From Bombella favorum (GTDB lineage: Bacteria > Pseudomonadota > Alphaproteobacteria > Acetobacterales > Acetobacteraceae): 64,000 nt of DNA. This document shows positions 17,389 to 25,967 of this stretch, piece by piece. Both the position numbers and the translations under genes were made by a program. Location of the stretch: assembly GCF_014048475.1 (NCBI RefSeq), contig NZ_NWUS01000001.1, positions 1,054,001 through 1,118,000 on the forward strand, read 5' to 3'. The notes under the pieces were generated by a model that worked only from the letters and a program-made list of their open reading frames with translations, searched no databases and had not been told where the DNA came from. Each line of letters starts with the position of its first letter. Position 1 is the stretch's first letter.

Positions 17389-19110
17389 TCAGAAATGGAG
17401 CGTAATGGTCGAAAGCATATAGGTTGCATTCTGCCCTCCTGCCCGTCTCATACGGTGTGTTAACAGAGTCGCCCCGCCATCAATCTGCCAATTGACATGC
17501 TGCTGAAGCTGGAACTGCACCTGCCCTTGTGGCTGCAGCCCCACGGCCCGCCCTACCCGCCGTAGCTTAGCCCCGGACAGAAAAGTGAAGGGGGAGGATG
17601 AGTTATAAAGCCCATCATTCATGCTCTCCCGCCAGAGATAAGGCACCCGGATGCGAATATTCATAAAGGGCCGAGGCGCAATACTCACGAGCGGCCCAGC
17701 ACTAATGATGTTTGCCCGTGTGATTGTGCGGGTTAGGTCAAATGTCCCATTACGGGGAGAAAAGGGGGCCGAGAATGTCCCGACTGTGCCTTCACTGCGG
17801 CGATTATCGCCCCCGCTATAAGCCTCGGCCTGCACACCCAAAAACGGATGCAGAGAAGAGGATGAATGACGCCACCCCAGCACACCCCGCACCGCCCACG
17901 CACTCACAGGGCGGCTAGCAACGGCAGAACTACCGGGATGGAAGCGTCCTCCCTGATACACACCCCCCAACTCATACTCGAAGGAAGGTGCCGAGCCATA
18001 CCAGCGAAAACCGCCATTCTGGCGTGTCTGCGTGCCCGCTTCGGACCCTTTGTAACGGGCCACAGCAGCGGATTTCCCACCGTAATGAAAGCCCATCCAG
18101 AAGAGATCGAGAAAAGAATGAACCTGTTCCCCAACAATGGAAAAAGGTTGCAGGGCAATACCGATATTTCCTCCATAAAGGCGGGTGTCGTCATCAAAAC
18201 CACCCCCCATGATGGTATCTCTCGTCACCTGCGTGCCCACGAAATTATAGAGGTCCAGCCGCACCCGGTTCCACATGGCGTAGCCACGGACACCATTCCA
18301 TGACAGCGGAACATTGGGTGTCTCCCGCATATAAACGAGCCATGACGGGGCATCGAGAAACTGCTGCCGCCCTACCAAAATACCGGTTTTCGCACCCAAA
18401 AGCTTACGCTCATAACCGACAAAAAGCTGCTGCACACCCAGCCTACGCCGCCATGTGGCGTTATAGCCATAATAATTCCAGCCTGCGGCCTCACCATTAT
18501 TCAGCTGGCCGAATATCCGCCAATGCTGCCCTAAATGAAGGTCCACCCCCAACAGGTTACGCACCGTAAAACGCCCGGAATGTCGCTTACCCGCCGTCCC
18601 AAGCTGGGGGTTGGACTCATACCAATTGCGGATACGGGATTCACCGGAAAAAGACAGCCATATACTGCCAGATTCATTCAGGCGAATAGCCTTCAATGGA
18701 TCGAGAAAATCCGTATAGTTTTTGGGGTCTTTTTTACTGCTCCAATCCTCAGCCCACGGTGCCACCCCGTAAGTACCAACCGGCCCAAACCCGGCGAACT
18801 CGCCATTCCCCCAGTTGAAAGCTCCCCAGTCGCCCTGATGCCGCTTGCGGGACCGATTTTCTGCTGGTGTGACACGGCGGGGCTGGCCGATCACCCCTGC
18901 CCCCGGCATTATCTCCACAGCAGGCGGTACTTTATCAGCAACCTGAGCGTCCGCCCGCTTCTGCCCCACCAGAAAAACCGAGGCCATCAAAGCGACAGAA
19001 ACCCACGGAATCCGCTTTCTTTTCCCAAGCGATACAGCACCGCATCCCAAAAAGACCGGGGAGTATCCCTTCTGCTTCATCACACGCCATGATTGCCCAC
19101 CTGTCTGCAT
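17389..19110 (-). CDS. Alginate-export-family outer membrane beta-barrel
   Basis: Predicted outer-membrane porin of 573 residues, resembling the alginate_exp/AlgE barrel family. A basic leader and hydrophobic stretch (IPWVSVALMASVFLVGQ, about 35-51) with ADAQ suggest a signal peptide. The body alternates polar and aromatic residues in strand-like runs (LSFSGESRIRNWYESN, WRIFGQLNNGEAAGWNYYGYN) and ends in TITLHF with the terminal Phe typical of barrel assembly. No polysaccharide synthesis genes are near, so the solute is unknown. An in-frame ATG at 19080 is an equally possible start. It lies 240 bp upstream of cysH on the same strand. Confidence 0.75.
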   Translation of the reverse strand: MQTGGQSWRVMKQKGYSPVFLGCGAVSLGKRKRIPWVSVALMASVFLVGQKRADAQVADKVPPAVEIMPGAGVIGQPRRVTPAENRSRKRHQGDWGAFNWGNGEFAGFGPVGTYGVAPWAEDWSSKKDPKNYTDFLDPLKAIRLNESGSIWLSFSGESRIRNWYESNPQLGTAGKRHSGRFTVRNLLGVDLHLGQHWRIFGQLNNGEAAGWNYYGYNATWRRRLGVQQLFVGYERKLLGAKTGILVGRQQFLDAPSWLVYMRETPNVPLSWNGVRGYAMWNRVRLDLYNFVGTQVTRDTIMGGGFDDDTRLYGGNIGIALQPFSIVGEQVHSFLDLFWMGFHYGGKSAAVARYKGSEAGTQTRQNGGFRWYGSAPSFEYELGGVYQGGRFHPGSSAVASRPVSAWAVRGVLGWRHSSSSLHPFLGVQAEAYSGGDNRRSEGTVGTFSAPFSPRNGTFDLTRTITRANIISAGPLVSIAPRPFMNIRIRVPYLWRESMNDGLYNSSSPFTFLSGAKLRRVGRAVGLQPQGQVQFQLQQHVNWQIDGGATLLTHRMRRAGGQNATYMLSTITLHF

Positions 19111-19271
19111 GAAGCATCCAATTACAACTTTTACTAATCGTGCTTTTTATTAAATACTCTTTTATTTCACCTGTGAAGTCGTGATTTGTTTTTATCAAAA
19201 AACTGTCACACACCTTACCCATCTCTTGATGGGCCGGCAGACGCAGCACAACACTGCGCCTGCCTACTCCT

Positions 19272-19892
19272 TCAGCTTACGCACTCTTTCAGGAACTGCT
19301 CCATCGCCTGCCCACGGTGGCTGAAACGATTCTTCTCCGTCTCGGCCATCTCGGCAAACGTGCGGCTTTCCCCTTCAGGAAGGAACATCGGGTCATAACC
19401 ATGCCCATGCTCTCCTCGTGGCGGCCATGTAACCTGCCCCCGGCACTCTCCCCGCACGAAGCGATAGGCTCCGTCCGGCCATGCCAGACACAACACCACC
19501 ACAAAGGACGCCGTTTTATCGACTGATCCGCTGGCCTGCATTTCCTCATGAACACGGTTCATCGCCAGTGCCATATCCCGTTGCGGACCTGCCCAGCGAG
19601 CTGAATAGACGCCCGGCCTGCCGCCCAGTGCAGCCACGCAAAAGCCGGAATCATCGGCCAATGCGGGCAGGCCGGTTGCCTTCGCAGCAGCTTCCGCTTT
19701 GATGAACGCATTGCCCTCAAAGTCAGTTGCCGTTTCTTCCGGCTCTGGCAGGTTCAGTTCGGCAGCAGAGCGGACCGTAATGCCGCTCTCTGCCAGCAGA
19801 AGGGAAAATTCCCGCAACTTGCCTTTATTATGGCTCGCCAGAACAATCTCGCTGCCACGTTCCAGACGGCGGGTGCAATCCTGTCCGCTCAT
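19272..19892 (-). CDS. rdgB: XTP/dITP diphosphatase (RdgB/HAM1)
   Basis: House-cleaning pyrophosphatase that hydrolyses dITP, XTP and similar damaged nucleotides, 206 residues. The N-terminal SHNKGKLREF (about 20-29), the ADDSGFCVAALGGRPGVYSARWAG block (about 79-102) and the C-terminal FAEMAETEKNRFSHRGQA block are all family signatures. GGAATGG precedes the ATG. It follows rph by 31 bases, the common rph-rdgB operon order. Confidence 0.96.
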   Translation of the reverse strand: MSGQDCTRRLERGSEIVLASHNKGKLREFSLLLAESGITVRSAAELNLPEPEETATDFEGNAFIKAEAAAKATGLPALADDSGFCVAALGGRPGVYSARWAGPQRDMALAMNRVHEEMQASGSVDKTASFVVVLCLAWPDGAYRFVRGECRGQVTWPPRGEHGHGYDPMFLPEGESRTFAEMAETEKNRFSHRGQAMEQFLKECVS

Positions 19893-19923
19893 TCAGCCAT
19901 TCCTTCTTTCATCTCGCTGATAC

Positions 19924-20640
19924 TCAGCCCTTCTTGCGGGCTAGAGCTTCCTTCTGCACGGCGAACAGCTCCTTCGTACCCTTCTGGGCTAGATCGAACA
20001 GAATCTGAAACTCTTCAGGCCGGAAGGGGCGGTCTTCTGCCGTGCCCTGAATTTCCACAATGCCGCCATCGGCTGTCAGGACGAAATTAGTATCAGCCTG
20101 TGCGCTGCTATCCTCTGCATAATCAAGGTCCAGCACCGGGCCAGCTGCTGTCAGCCCGCAAGATACAGCAGCGACCTGCCCCGTCAGGGCCTTGGACTTG
20201 CCCATGCCTTCCAGAGCGATGGCCAAGGCCACCCACGCCCCAGTGATGGAGGCACAACGTGTTCCACCATCAGCATTCAGCACGTCACAATCCAACGTGA
20301 TCATGCACTCACCCAGAGCCTTAAGGTCCACACAGGCCCGCAAGGAACGGCCAATAAGACGCTGAATCTCCTGCGTGCGGCCGGACTGCTTACCTCGGGC
20401 CGCCTCACGAGAGCCACGAGTGTGGGTAGCACGGGGCAGCATCCCATATTCCGCCGTGACCCAACCCTGCCCCTGCCCCCGCAGGAACGGCGGTACCCGT
20501 GTCTCGACAGAAGCCGTGCAGAGAACCTCCGTCCCCCCAACACGAATCAGCGCAGAACCTTCCGCATGAGTAGAAAAACCGGTCTCGATCGTAACTGGGC
20601 GAAGGGCATTATCAGTACGGCCAGAAGGGCGTTCAGACAT
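19924..20640 (-). CDS. rph: Ribonuclease PH
   Basis: Phosphorolytic 3'-5' exonuclease that trims tRNA 3' ends, 238 residues. It begins [13 protein letters not shown], has [11 protein letters not shown] near 33, the [31 protein letters not shown] block (residues about 75-105), and the [19 protein letters not shown] core near 117-135. The start follows AAGGAT. It is divergent from the penicillin-binding protein gene and heads the rph-rdgB pair. Confidence 0.97.
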   Translation of the reverse strand: MSERPSGRTDNALRPVTIETGFSTHAEGSALIRVGGTEVLCTASVETRVPPFLRGQGQGWVTAEYGMLPRATHTRGSREAARGKQSGRTQEIQRLIGRSLRACVDLKALGECMITLDCDVLNADGGTRCASITGAWVALAIALEGMGKSKALTGQVAAVSCGLTAAGPVLDLDYAEDSSAQADTNFVLTADGGIVEIQGTAEDRPFRPEEFQILFDLAQKGTKELFAVQKEALARKKG

Positions 20641-20814
20641 GAAACATAATCCTTAAAATCTCTTCAGAAAATCTACACGGGGCGGGCTAAAAACCCCCCT
20701 CATGACAGAACACCACCATAGGCACCCCCTGCCCTGCCGGCCATACCCACCCACAAAAAACAGGCAACACTCTGCTTCTTCCCGTTCTTTTGCAGGCCAT
20801 GTTATAGGAAGGGC

Positions 20815-23376
20815 ATGAAGCGTTCCCCCATGCTGCCAGACAGCCCGCCATCACCATCCCAGAAGCCCCGTTTCCGCCGTTGGCGGTTTCTGCTGGGGGC
20901 TGCCCTTGGCATTGGTACGTTCGGCTTTTCTGCCGTCATTCTCACAGGGGTGGGGCTCTATGCCCATCTCAGTGCCAATCTGCCCAGCGTGGATGCTCTC
21001 CAGCATTACAAGCCGCCCGTGGTCAGCCGCCTTTACACGTCCGATGACCAACTCATGGCTGAACTCTCCCATGAGCGGCGCATCTATGTGCCTATCCGAG
21101 CCATCCCGCCACTCGTCCGCAACGCTTTCATCGCTGCTGAGGACCAGAACTTCTATTCACACGGCGGTGTGGACCCTCTGGCCATGCTACGGGCGGGTGT
21201 GACGGATATTGTCAGCATCCTCACCCATCAGGGGAAACGGCCATTGGGGGCCTCGACCATCACCCAGCAGGTGGCCAAGGTCATGCTGCTGAACAATAAC
21301 AGCCTGACGATCGAACGAAAGGTTCGGGAAGCCCTGCTCGCCATGCGGATCGAGCATACGCTCTCCAAAGATCGTATTCTGGAAATCTATCTGAATGGCA
21401 TCTATCTAGGTAATGGGGCTTATGGGGTCGAGGCAGCGGCACAAACCTACTTCAACAAAACGCTGGACCAGCTAAGCGATGCGGAAGCCGCCATGCTTGC
21501 CAGCATGCCCAAATCGCCCAGCAACTATAACCCTTTCCTTCACCCTAAAGCGGCCATGTGGCGGCGCAACTGGGTGCTGGACCGGATGGGCGAGACCCAT
21601 GCCATCCCCGCTGACGAAGCCCAACAGGCCAAGCAGGACCCGCTCGTACCGCAGGGACAGGTGCGCTTCGGACCTCTTGCCAACTCCGAATGGTTCGCTG
21701 CTGAGGTTCGCCGTCAGCTAACATCCCTCTATAGTGAGGAACAGACGACCGAGGGCGGGCTGGATGTCCATACCAGTCTGGACCCACACCTCCAGCAGGT
21801 CAGCACGAAGCTGCTGCGGGAAGGGTTGATGTCCTATGCACGCACTCATGAAGGCTGGCACGGTGCTGTCGGCCATCTGGACAGTGACGCTCTGGCAGAC
21901 TGGCAAAGCAGCATAACCAAACAGAAAAAACCGGCCGGGATGCTGTCCACGTGGCGGCTGGCTGTTGTGCTGTCCACCACCCCGGCGGTCCGTGTCGGTT
22001 GGGTAAAGGCTCATGACACCCACACAGCCATACTCCACAAAGCCGATGAGGTATGGAGCCACCGGAGCCATCCACTTCAAACGGGCGACCTCGTGATGGT
22101 CGAACCACAGGATGACGGGTCAGCCGCTCTGGAACAGATTCCCCAAGTGGAAGGAGCGACTGTCACGCTGGATGCCCATACGGGGCGTGTTCTTGCCCTC
22201 GTGGGTGGCTGGTCTTTCCAGCAGAGCCAGTTCAACCGTGTGACACAAGCACAGCGTCAACCGGGGTCGTCCTTCAAACCGCTGGTCTATCTGGCAGCGA
22301 TGGAACGGGATATTTCCCCTTCCGAGACATTCGATGATTCTCCCATCAGCTTCGGGGACTGGAAGCCGCAGAATTACGAACATGACAACTGGGGCCCCAC
22401 CACTCTGCATGATGCCCTGCGGGAGAGCCGCAACCTCGTGACCATTCGTGTGGCAGCCCATCTGGGTATGAAGGCCGTCAGCGATATGGCCGTGCGCTCT
22501 GGCATGGTCGATAACATGCCGCCCTACCTCCCGGCTGCCCTCGGTGCTGTAGAAACCACCGTTCTGCGGGAAGCTGGGGCCTATGCCGCCATTGCCAATG
22601 GGGGACACAGCATTACACCCAGCCTGATTGATTACATCCAGAATCCGGATGGCACCATCATCTGGCGCAATCAGGCCAATCAGCGCACCGTAACGACCGA
22701 AAACGGCCTGCCCGTAATCCGTGATGGCCGCCCGATTCTGGCCTCACCACAAAGCACCTTCCAGATCACCACTATGATGCGGGATGTCATCGCCCGTGGG
22801 ACGGGTGTCCGGGCCGGGGTAGGAATCGACCGCCCCATCGCTGGTAAAACTGGCACTAGTCAGGATTATCATGACGCATGGTTTGCCGGCTTCTCCCCTG
22901 ATACCGTCACGGTGGTGTGGATCGGCTATGATGCGCCCCGCAGCCTAGGTAAGAACGAGACAGGTGGCCATCTGGCCGGACCAATCTGGAATGGCATCAT
23001 GAAGGCCGTCTTCGCCACGCACCCCCGGTTGGACTTCCCCGTGCCGGAGGGTGTCACGCTGGCCGAATATGATACGGGGCGCATCCGGGCCATTGATGCC
23101 TTCAAGACCGGTCAGATTCCGGGGGCCTCCGTCCCACTGCATGGATTTGGTGCCGGAACACAGGCCCTCACCGCTGCCGATACAGGCGCAGACATGATTC
23201 CTGATTCCGAAACGGATATGCCTAGCTCCAACCCAGCCAGCACCAATCCTACCAAGGATAATGCGCTGGATGGAAACGTGCCCCCGCCACCCTCTTCCGC
23301 CCCACCTGTGGAGGCCCCTCAGGAGAAAGCAAACCCTGCGGAGGGAGGTGACATTGGCGTCGGTGGTCTGTACTAA
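20815..23376 (+). CDS. mrcA: Class A penicillin-binding protein 1A
   Basis: Bifunctional peptidoglycan polymerase of 853 residues anchored by one N-terminal membrane helix (about 25-50). The glycosyltransferase domain shows the catalytic Glu in AAEDQNFYSHGG (Glu109) and TITQQVAK near 150. The transpeptidase domain shows the active-site SxxK in PGSSFKP (about 483), SRN near 543, and KTGTS near 677. The last 100 residues are a Pro/Ser/Asn-rich tail with no fold. AGGAAGGGC precedes the ATG. prfB starts 39 bp downstream, so the two may be co-transcribed. Confidence 0.95.
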   Translation: MKRSPMLPDSPPSPSQKPRFRRWRFLLGAALGIGTFGFSAVILTGVGLYAHLSANLPSVDALQHYKPPVVSRLYTSDDQLMAELSHERRIYVPIRAIPPLVRNAFIAAEDQNFYSHGGVDPLAMLRAGVTDIVSILTHQGKRPLGASTITQQVAKVMLLNNNSLTIERKVREALLAMRIEHTLSKDRILEIYLNGIYLGNGAYGVEAAAQTYFNKTLDQLSDAEAAMLASMPKSPSNYNPFLHPKAAMWRRNWVLDRMGETHAIPADEAQQAKQDPLVPQGQVRFGPLANSEWFAAEVRRQLTSLYSEEQTTEGGLDVHTSLDPHLQQVSTKLLREGLMSYARTHEGWHGAVGHLDSDALADWQSSITKQKKPAGMLSTWRLAVVLSTTPAVRVGWVKAHDTHTAILHKADEVWSHRSHPLQTGDLVMVEPQDDGSAALEQIPQVEGATVTLDAHTGRVLALVGGWSFQQSQFNRVTQAQRQPGSSFKPLVYLAAMERDISPSETFDDSPISFGDWKPQNYEHDNWGPTTLHDALRESRNLVTIRVAAHLGMKAVSDMAVRSGMVDNMPPYLPAALGAVETTVLREAGAYAAIANGGHSITPSLIDYIQNPDGTIIWRNQANQRTVTTENGLPVIRDGRPILASPQSTFQITTMMRDVIARGTGVRAGVGIDRPIAGKTGTSQDYHDAWFAGFSPDTVTVVWIGYDAPRSLGKNETGGHLAGPIWNGIMKAVFATHPRLDFPVPEGVTLAEYDTGRIRAIDAFKTGQIPGASVPLHGFGAGTQALTAADTGADMIPDSETDMPSSNPASTNPTKDNALDGNVPPPPSSAPPVEAPQEKANPAEGGDIGVGGLY

Positions 23377-23415
23377 AGCAACAACACTAACCTGAAGGAA
23401 ACAGGAGAACGCCTG

Positions 23416-24547
23416 ATGTCGGCTGAGACCGAAGCCCTCTCCGAACAGATCAAGCAGTCGGTGGCACTGCTGAGGAGGCATCTTTGACTGGGATGTCGCC
23501 AAAACACGCCTTGCCGAACTGAACCACCTCTCCGAAGACCCGGACCTCTGGAACAACCCAGATGCCGCCCAAAAACTGATGCGTGAGCGCACCATGCTCG
23601 CCAATCAGATTGAGGGGGTCGAAGCCTTGGAGGCCGACGTGCAAGACACGTTGGACCTTGTCGAGCTGGCCGAGATGGAGAATGACGACGCCGTAGTGCA
23701 GGAAGGACTTGCCACCCTGCGGAGCCTCGCTGCTCAGGCCCAGCAACGTGAGACAGAAAGCCTTCTCTCCGGTGAGGCTGATAGCAATGACTGCTATCTT
23801 GAGGTCAATGCCGGTGCTGGTGGTACGGAGGCGCAGGACTGGGCAGAGATGCTTCTGCGCATGTACACGCGCTGGTCCGAGAAGCACGGCTATAAAGTAT
23901 CTCTGATGGAAAGCAGCGAAGGAGAACAGGCTGGACTGAAATCCGCCACCATCCTCGTCAGCGGTCCTAACGCCTATGGCTGGCTGAAGACAGAAGCCGG
24001 GGTGCATCGCCTTGTGCGCATCTCCCCCTTCGATTCTGCTGCACGGCGGCAGACCTCTTTTGCCTCCATCTATATCTCGCCCGTCGTGGATGATTCCATC
24101 GAGATTGAGATCATCGATTCCGACCTGCGGGTGGATACATTCCGGGCCTCCGGGGCTGGTGGGCAGCACGTCAATAAGACGGACTCCGCCATCCGTATCA
24201 CCCATATCCCGACCGGCATCGTTGTGGCCTGTCAGACAGACCGTTCCCAGCATCGCAACCGGGCCACGGCCATGGAAATGCTGAAGGCCCGCCTCTATGA
24301 GGCTGAACTTCAGAAGCGGGAAGCTGAAGCCTCCGCTGCCGAAGCAGCCAAGACGGATATTGGCTGGGGTCATCAGATCCGTTCCTACGTTCTGGCACCG
24401 TATCAGCTCGTCAAGGACCTGCGGACCAACATTGAGAAAGGCAACCCTGATGCCGTTCTTGATGGTGATTTGGATGAGTTCATGGCTGCTTCTCTTGCAC
24501 AGCGTGTCAGTACCACACGCTCCGAGGCAAGTGCGACAGCCCAATAA
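23416..24547 (+). CDS. prfB: Peptide chain release factor 2 with programmed +1 frameshift
   Basis: Reads UGA and UAA stop codons and releases the finished protein. Frame one runs from ATG 23416 (after AGGAG) for 23 codons to an in-frame TGA at 23485-23487. The slip site CTT TGA C (23482-23488) and an internal Shine-Dalgarno AGGAGG (23473-23478), three bases before it, match the classical RF2 autoregulatory frameshift. After the shift, translation continues from GAC (23486) to give about 376 residues with the RF2 tripeptide SPF in RISPFDSAA and GGQ in [14 protein letters not shown] gene call that starts at ATG 23579 would miss the N-terminus. Confidence 0.97.
23473..23488 (+). promoter_or_regulatory. 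RF2 programmed frameshift signal
   Basis: Internal Shine-Dalgarno AGGAGG, three-base spacer, then CTTTGAC. Low RF2 makes the ribosome pause at TGA and slip +1, restoring RF2 synthesis. All parts have the E. coli arrangement. Confidence 0.95.
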
Positions 24548-24586
24548 GCCATCCGGGTATAAGGCTGTTTCGCCTGTCCCTACATG

Positions 24587-24625
24587 AAAAGAGGGGCGGA
24601 CCCTACGAGGTCATGCCCCTTTTTT
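24587..24625 (+). terminator. Intrinsic terminator of prfB
   Basis: Stem GGGGC/GCCCC (24593-24597, 24615-24619) extended by A-T pairs and followed by T6. It lies 40 bases after the prfB stop. Confidence 0.75.
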
Positions 24626-24895
24626 ACGTTATTTATTATATAAACCTATTTAAAATAGTTTTATATGAGGCAATTCCCAACATTATCTGTTTTTTCCATA
24701 AGACTAACCAACCAAAACAATTCACAGAACGATCCATTTTCTCCCCATAAGAAAACCCTACAAACCCCTTGAAAAACCTACAGATATTTAAACATCCTAG
24801 CAGATATCCACATGGATACCCCTTTTTATGCACAGATGGTCCTGCGAAAGAGTCGCATAACAGCCCTTGCATCACAGGGGCCGCTTAGGCCATTG
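24626..24895. other. AT-rich spacer without recognisable gene
   Basis: About 270 bases between the prfB terminator and the tonB leader. Much of it is AT-rich, and the reading frames in it are short and unlike any family I know. It probably contains the tonB promoter, but no clear -35/-10 pair stands out. Confidence 0.5.
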
Positions 24896-25039
24896 GTAAA
24901 GAGGACCGGTGCGGGAGTGATCCCACGCCAGTGCGCTGGCAATCTTCTGGAGGGGATAGTCCCCTAACGTGGGGCGTTGGCACGGCGCACATACCGCAAC
25001 GAGCAAGCGTCTTTACAGGGAACGCCGAACCTACGGCGT
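24896..25039 (+). ncRNA. Predicted structured leader RNA upstream of tonB
   Basis: A closing helix GTAAAGA/TCTTTAC (24896-24902 with 25010-25016) encloses three hairpins: 24908-24916/24921-24929 (9 positions, one C-A mismatch, GTGA tetraloop of GNRA type), 24951-24956/24960-24965 (perfect 6 bp), and 24975-24979 plus 24983-24985 with 24994-25001 (8 bp, 3-base bulge). Helix GCCAG/CTGGC (24927-24931/24936-24940) overlaps the first hairpin and would exclude it. A further hairpin ACGCCG/CGGCGT (25022-25039) ends 24 bases before the tonB start. It matches no riboswitch consensus I know. Whether it is a riboswitch, another leader or a separate small RNA is inference. Confidence 0.5.
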
Positions 25040-25063
25040 AGAAAAGGGTAAAAGGGTTTTGAA

Positions 25064-25756
25064 ATGAGAAGCTATGCCGCCCAGCAACGCAAGCCGACCG
25101 ATTACATCGTCGCTGTTGTCGTGGCTTTTCTGGCCATCGGTCTGGTGGTCTATGCCCTGACTCTCAACAGAGTAGAAAAGCAAGAACCCTCACACCCGCC
25201 TATCCAGACGCGCGTCATTACGGAGGCTCCACCGCCGCCGCCACCGCCGCCGCCGCCACAGCCGGTGATGGTCCAGCCTCCACCACCTTATATTCCACCG
25301 CCGAAGATCAAGGTGGCACCGCCGCCCAAACCGCCGATCCAACATAGCCACCAAAAAGCACCGAAGCCGAAGGCCGCCGCTCCTCAGCCTGCGCCTTCTG
25401 CTCCGGCCCAGTCCTCGGCAACGGCCTCATCATCGACAAGCACCAGCACCAGCTCGTCCGATAGCGACCATTCCGCCGGGGCTATGCCCATCAACAACGT
25501 ACGGCCGGAATATCCAGAGGAAGCGCAGGAAGAAAACCGCGAAGGTTCCGTTACGGCCTCCTGCGATATTCTTACCAACGGTAAACCCGCCAACTGTAAA
25601 TTGCTGAGCGTAAAAGGAGGGCACGACTTTGCTGAAAGTGCGCTGGACTTCCTGGAACACTCACCCGTCCGCTACCAGCCTGCCATATCCGGCGGCCAGC
25701 CGGTCGTAGAACATAACCACGTCCTGCATGTGGACTTTACTCTTGGTGATGAATGA
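25064..25756 (+). CDS. tonB: Energy transducer TonB
   Basis: Links the inner-membrane proton-driven ExbB-ExbD motor to outer-membrane receptors. The 230 residues have a short cytoplasmic start, one membrane helix (about 15-34), a long periplasmic Pro-rich spacer with a run of ten prolines (about 57-66) and Lys/Pro repeats, a Ser/Thr-rich linker (about 118-138), and the C-terminal TonB fold beginning INNVRPEYPEEAQEENREG. The helix lacks an obvious SxxxH motif. AAAAGGG lies upstream of the ATG. First gene of the set followed by exbB and two exbD genes. Confidence 0.93.
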   Translation: MRSYAAQQRKPTDYIVAVVVAFLAIGLVVYALTLNRVEKQEPSHPPIQTRVITEAPPPPPPPPPPQPVMVQPPPPYIPPPKIKVAPPPKPPIQHSHQKAPKPKAAAPQPAPSAPAQSSATASSSTSTSTSSSDSDHSAGAMPINNVRPEYPEEAQEENREGSVTASCDILTNGKPANCKLLSVKGGHDFAESALDFLEHSPVRYQPAISGGQPVVEHNHVLHVDFTLGDE

Positions 25757-25863
25757 TGAGAACGCATTGATCCATCACAAGCCAGCATGACGCTGCCCTG
25801 CCCCCCCCAAACAGGCAGAACCTTGACAGGGGTAGGGTAGCAAACGTTTTCACATTGTCCCGA

Positions 25864-25948
25864 CCTGCCATGAATGGCAGGAATGACAGGGAGACCGATA
25901 CGGGAGGTTTCTCCCACCGGTGCACCACTTTCAGACTGGTGCTTTTTT
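25864..25948 (+). terminator. Hairpin series and terminator-like element between tonB and exbB
   Basis: Three hairpins in a row: CCTGCCA/TGGCAGG (25864-25870, 25875-25881), GGGAG/CTCCC (25902-25906, 25911-25915) and GCACCA/TGGTGC (25922-25927, 25937-25942). The last is followed by T6 (25943-25948), a full intrinsic-terminator form, only 19 bases before the exbB start. The palindrome CACCGGTG (25915-25922) overlaps its 5' arm. It would stop or attenuate transcription from tonB into exbB. Confidence 0.7.
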
Positions 25949-25967
25949 AGACAAGGATATGGGATTC

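Noticed and set aside
23485-23487. In-frame TGA in prfB taken as a broken gene
   Set aside because: The slip site CTTTGAC and internal AGGAGG show programmed frameshifting, not damage.
24896-25016. Cobalamin riboswitch upstream of tonB
   Set aside because: The GCCACTG B12 box and the GGTGAAAATCC-like core are absent.
25230-25340. CCG/CCA triplet run as a simple repeat or CRISPR-like array
   Set aside because: It encodes the proline-rich spacer of TonB. No CRISPR repeats are visible anywhere in the window.
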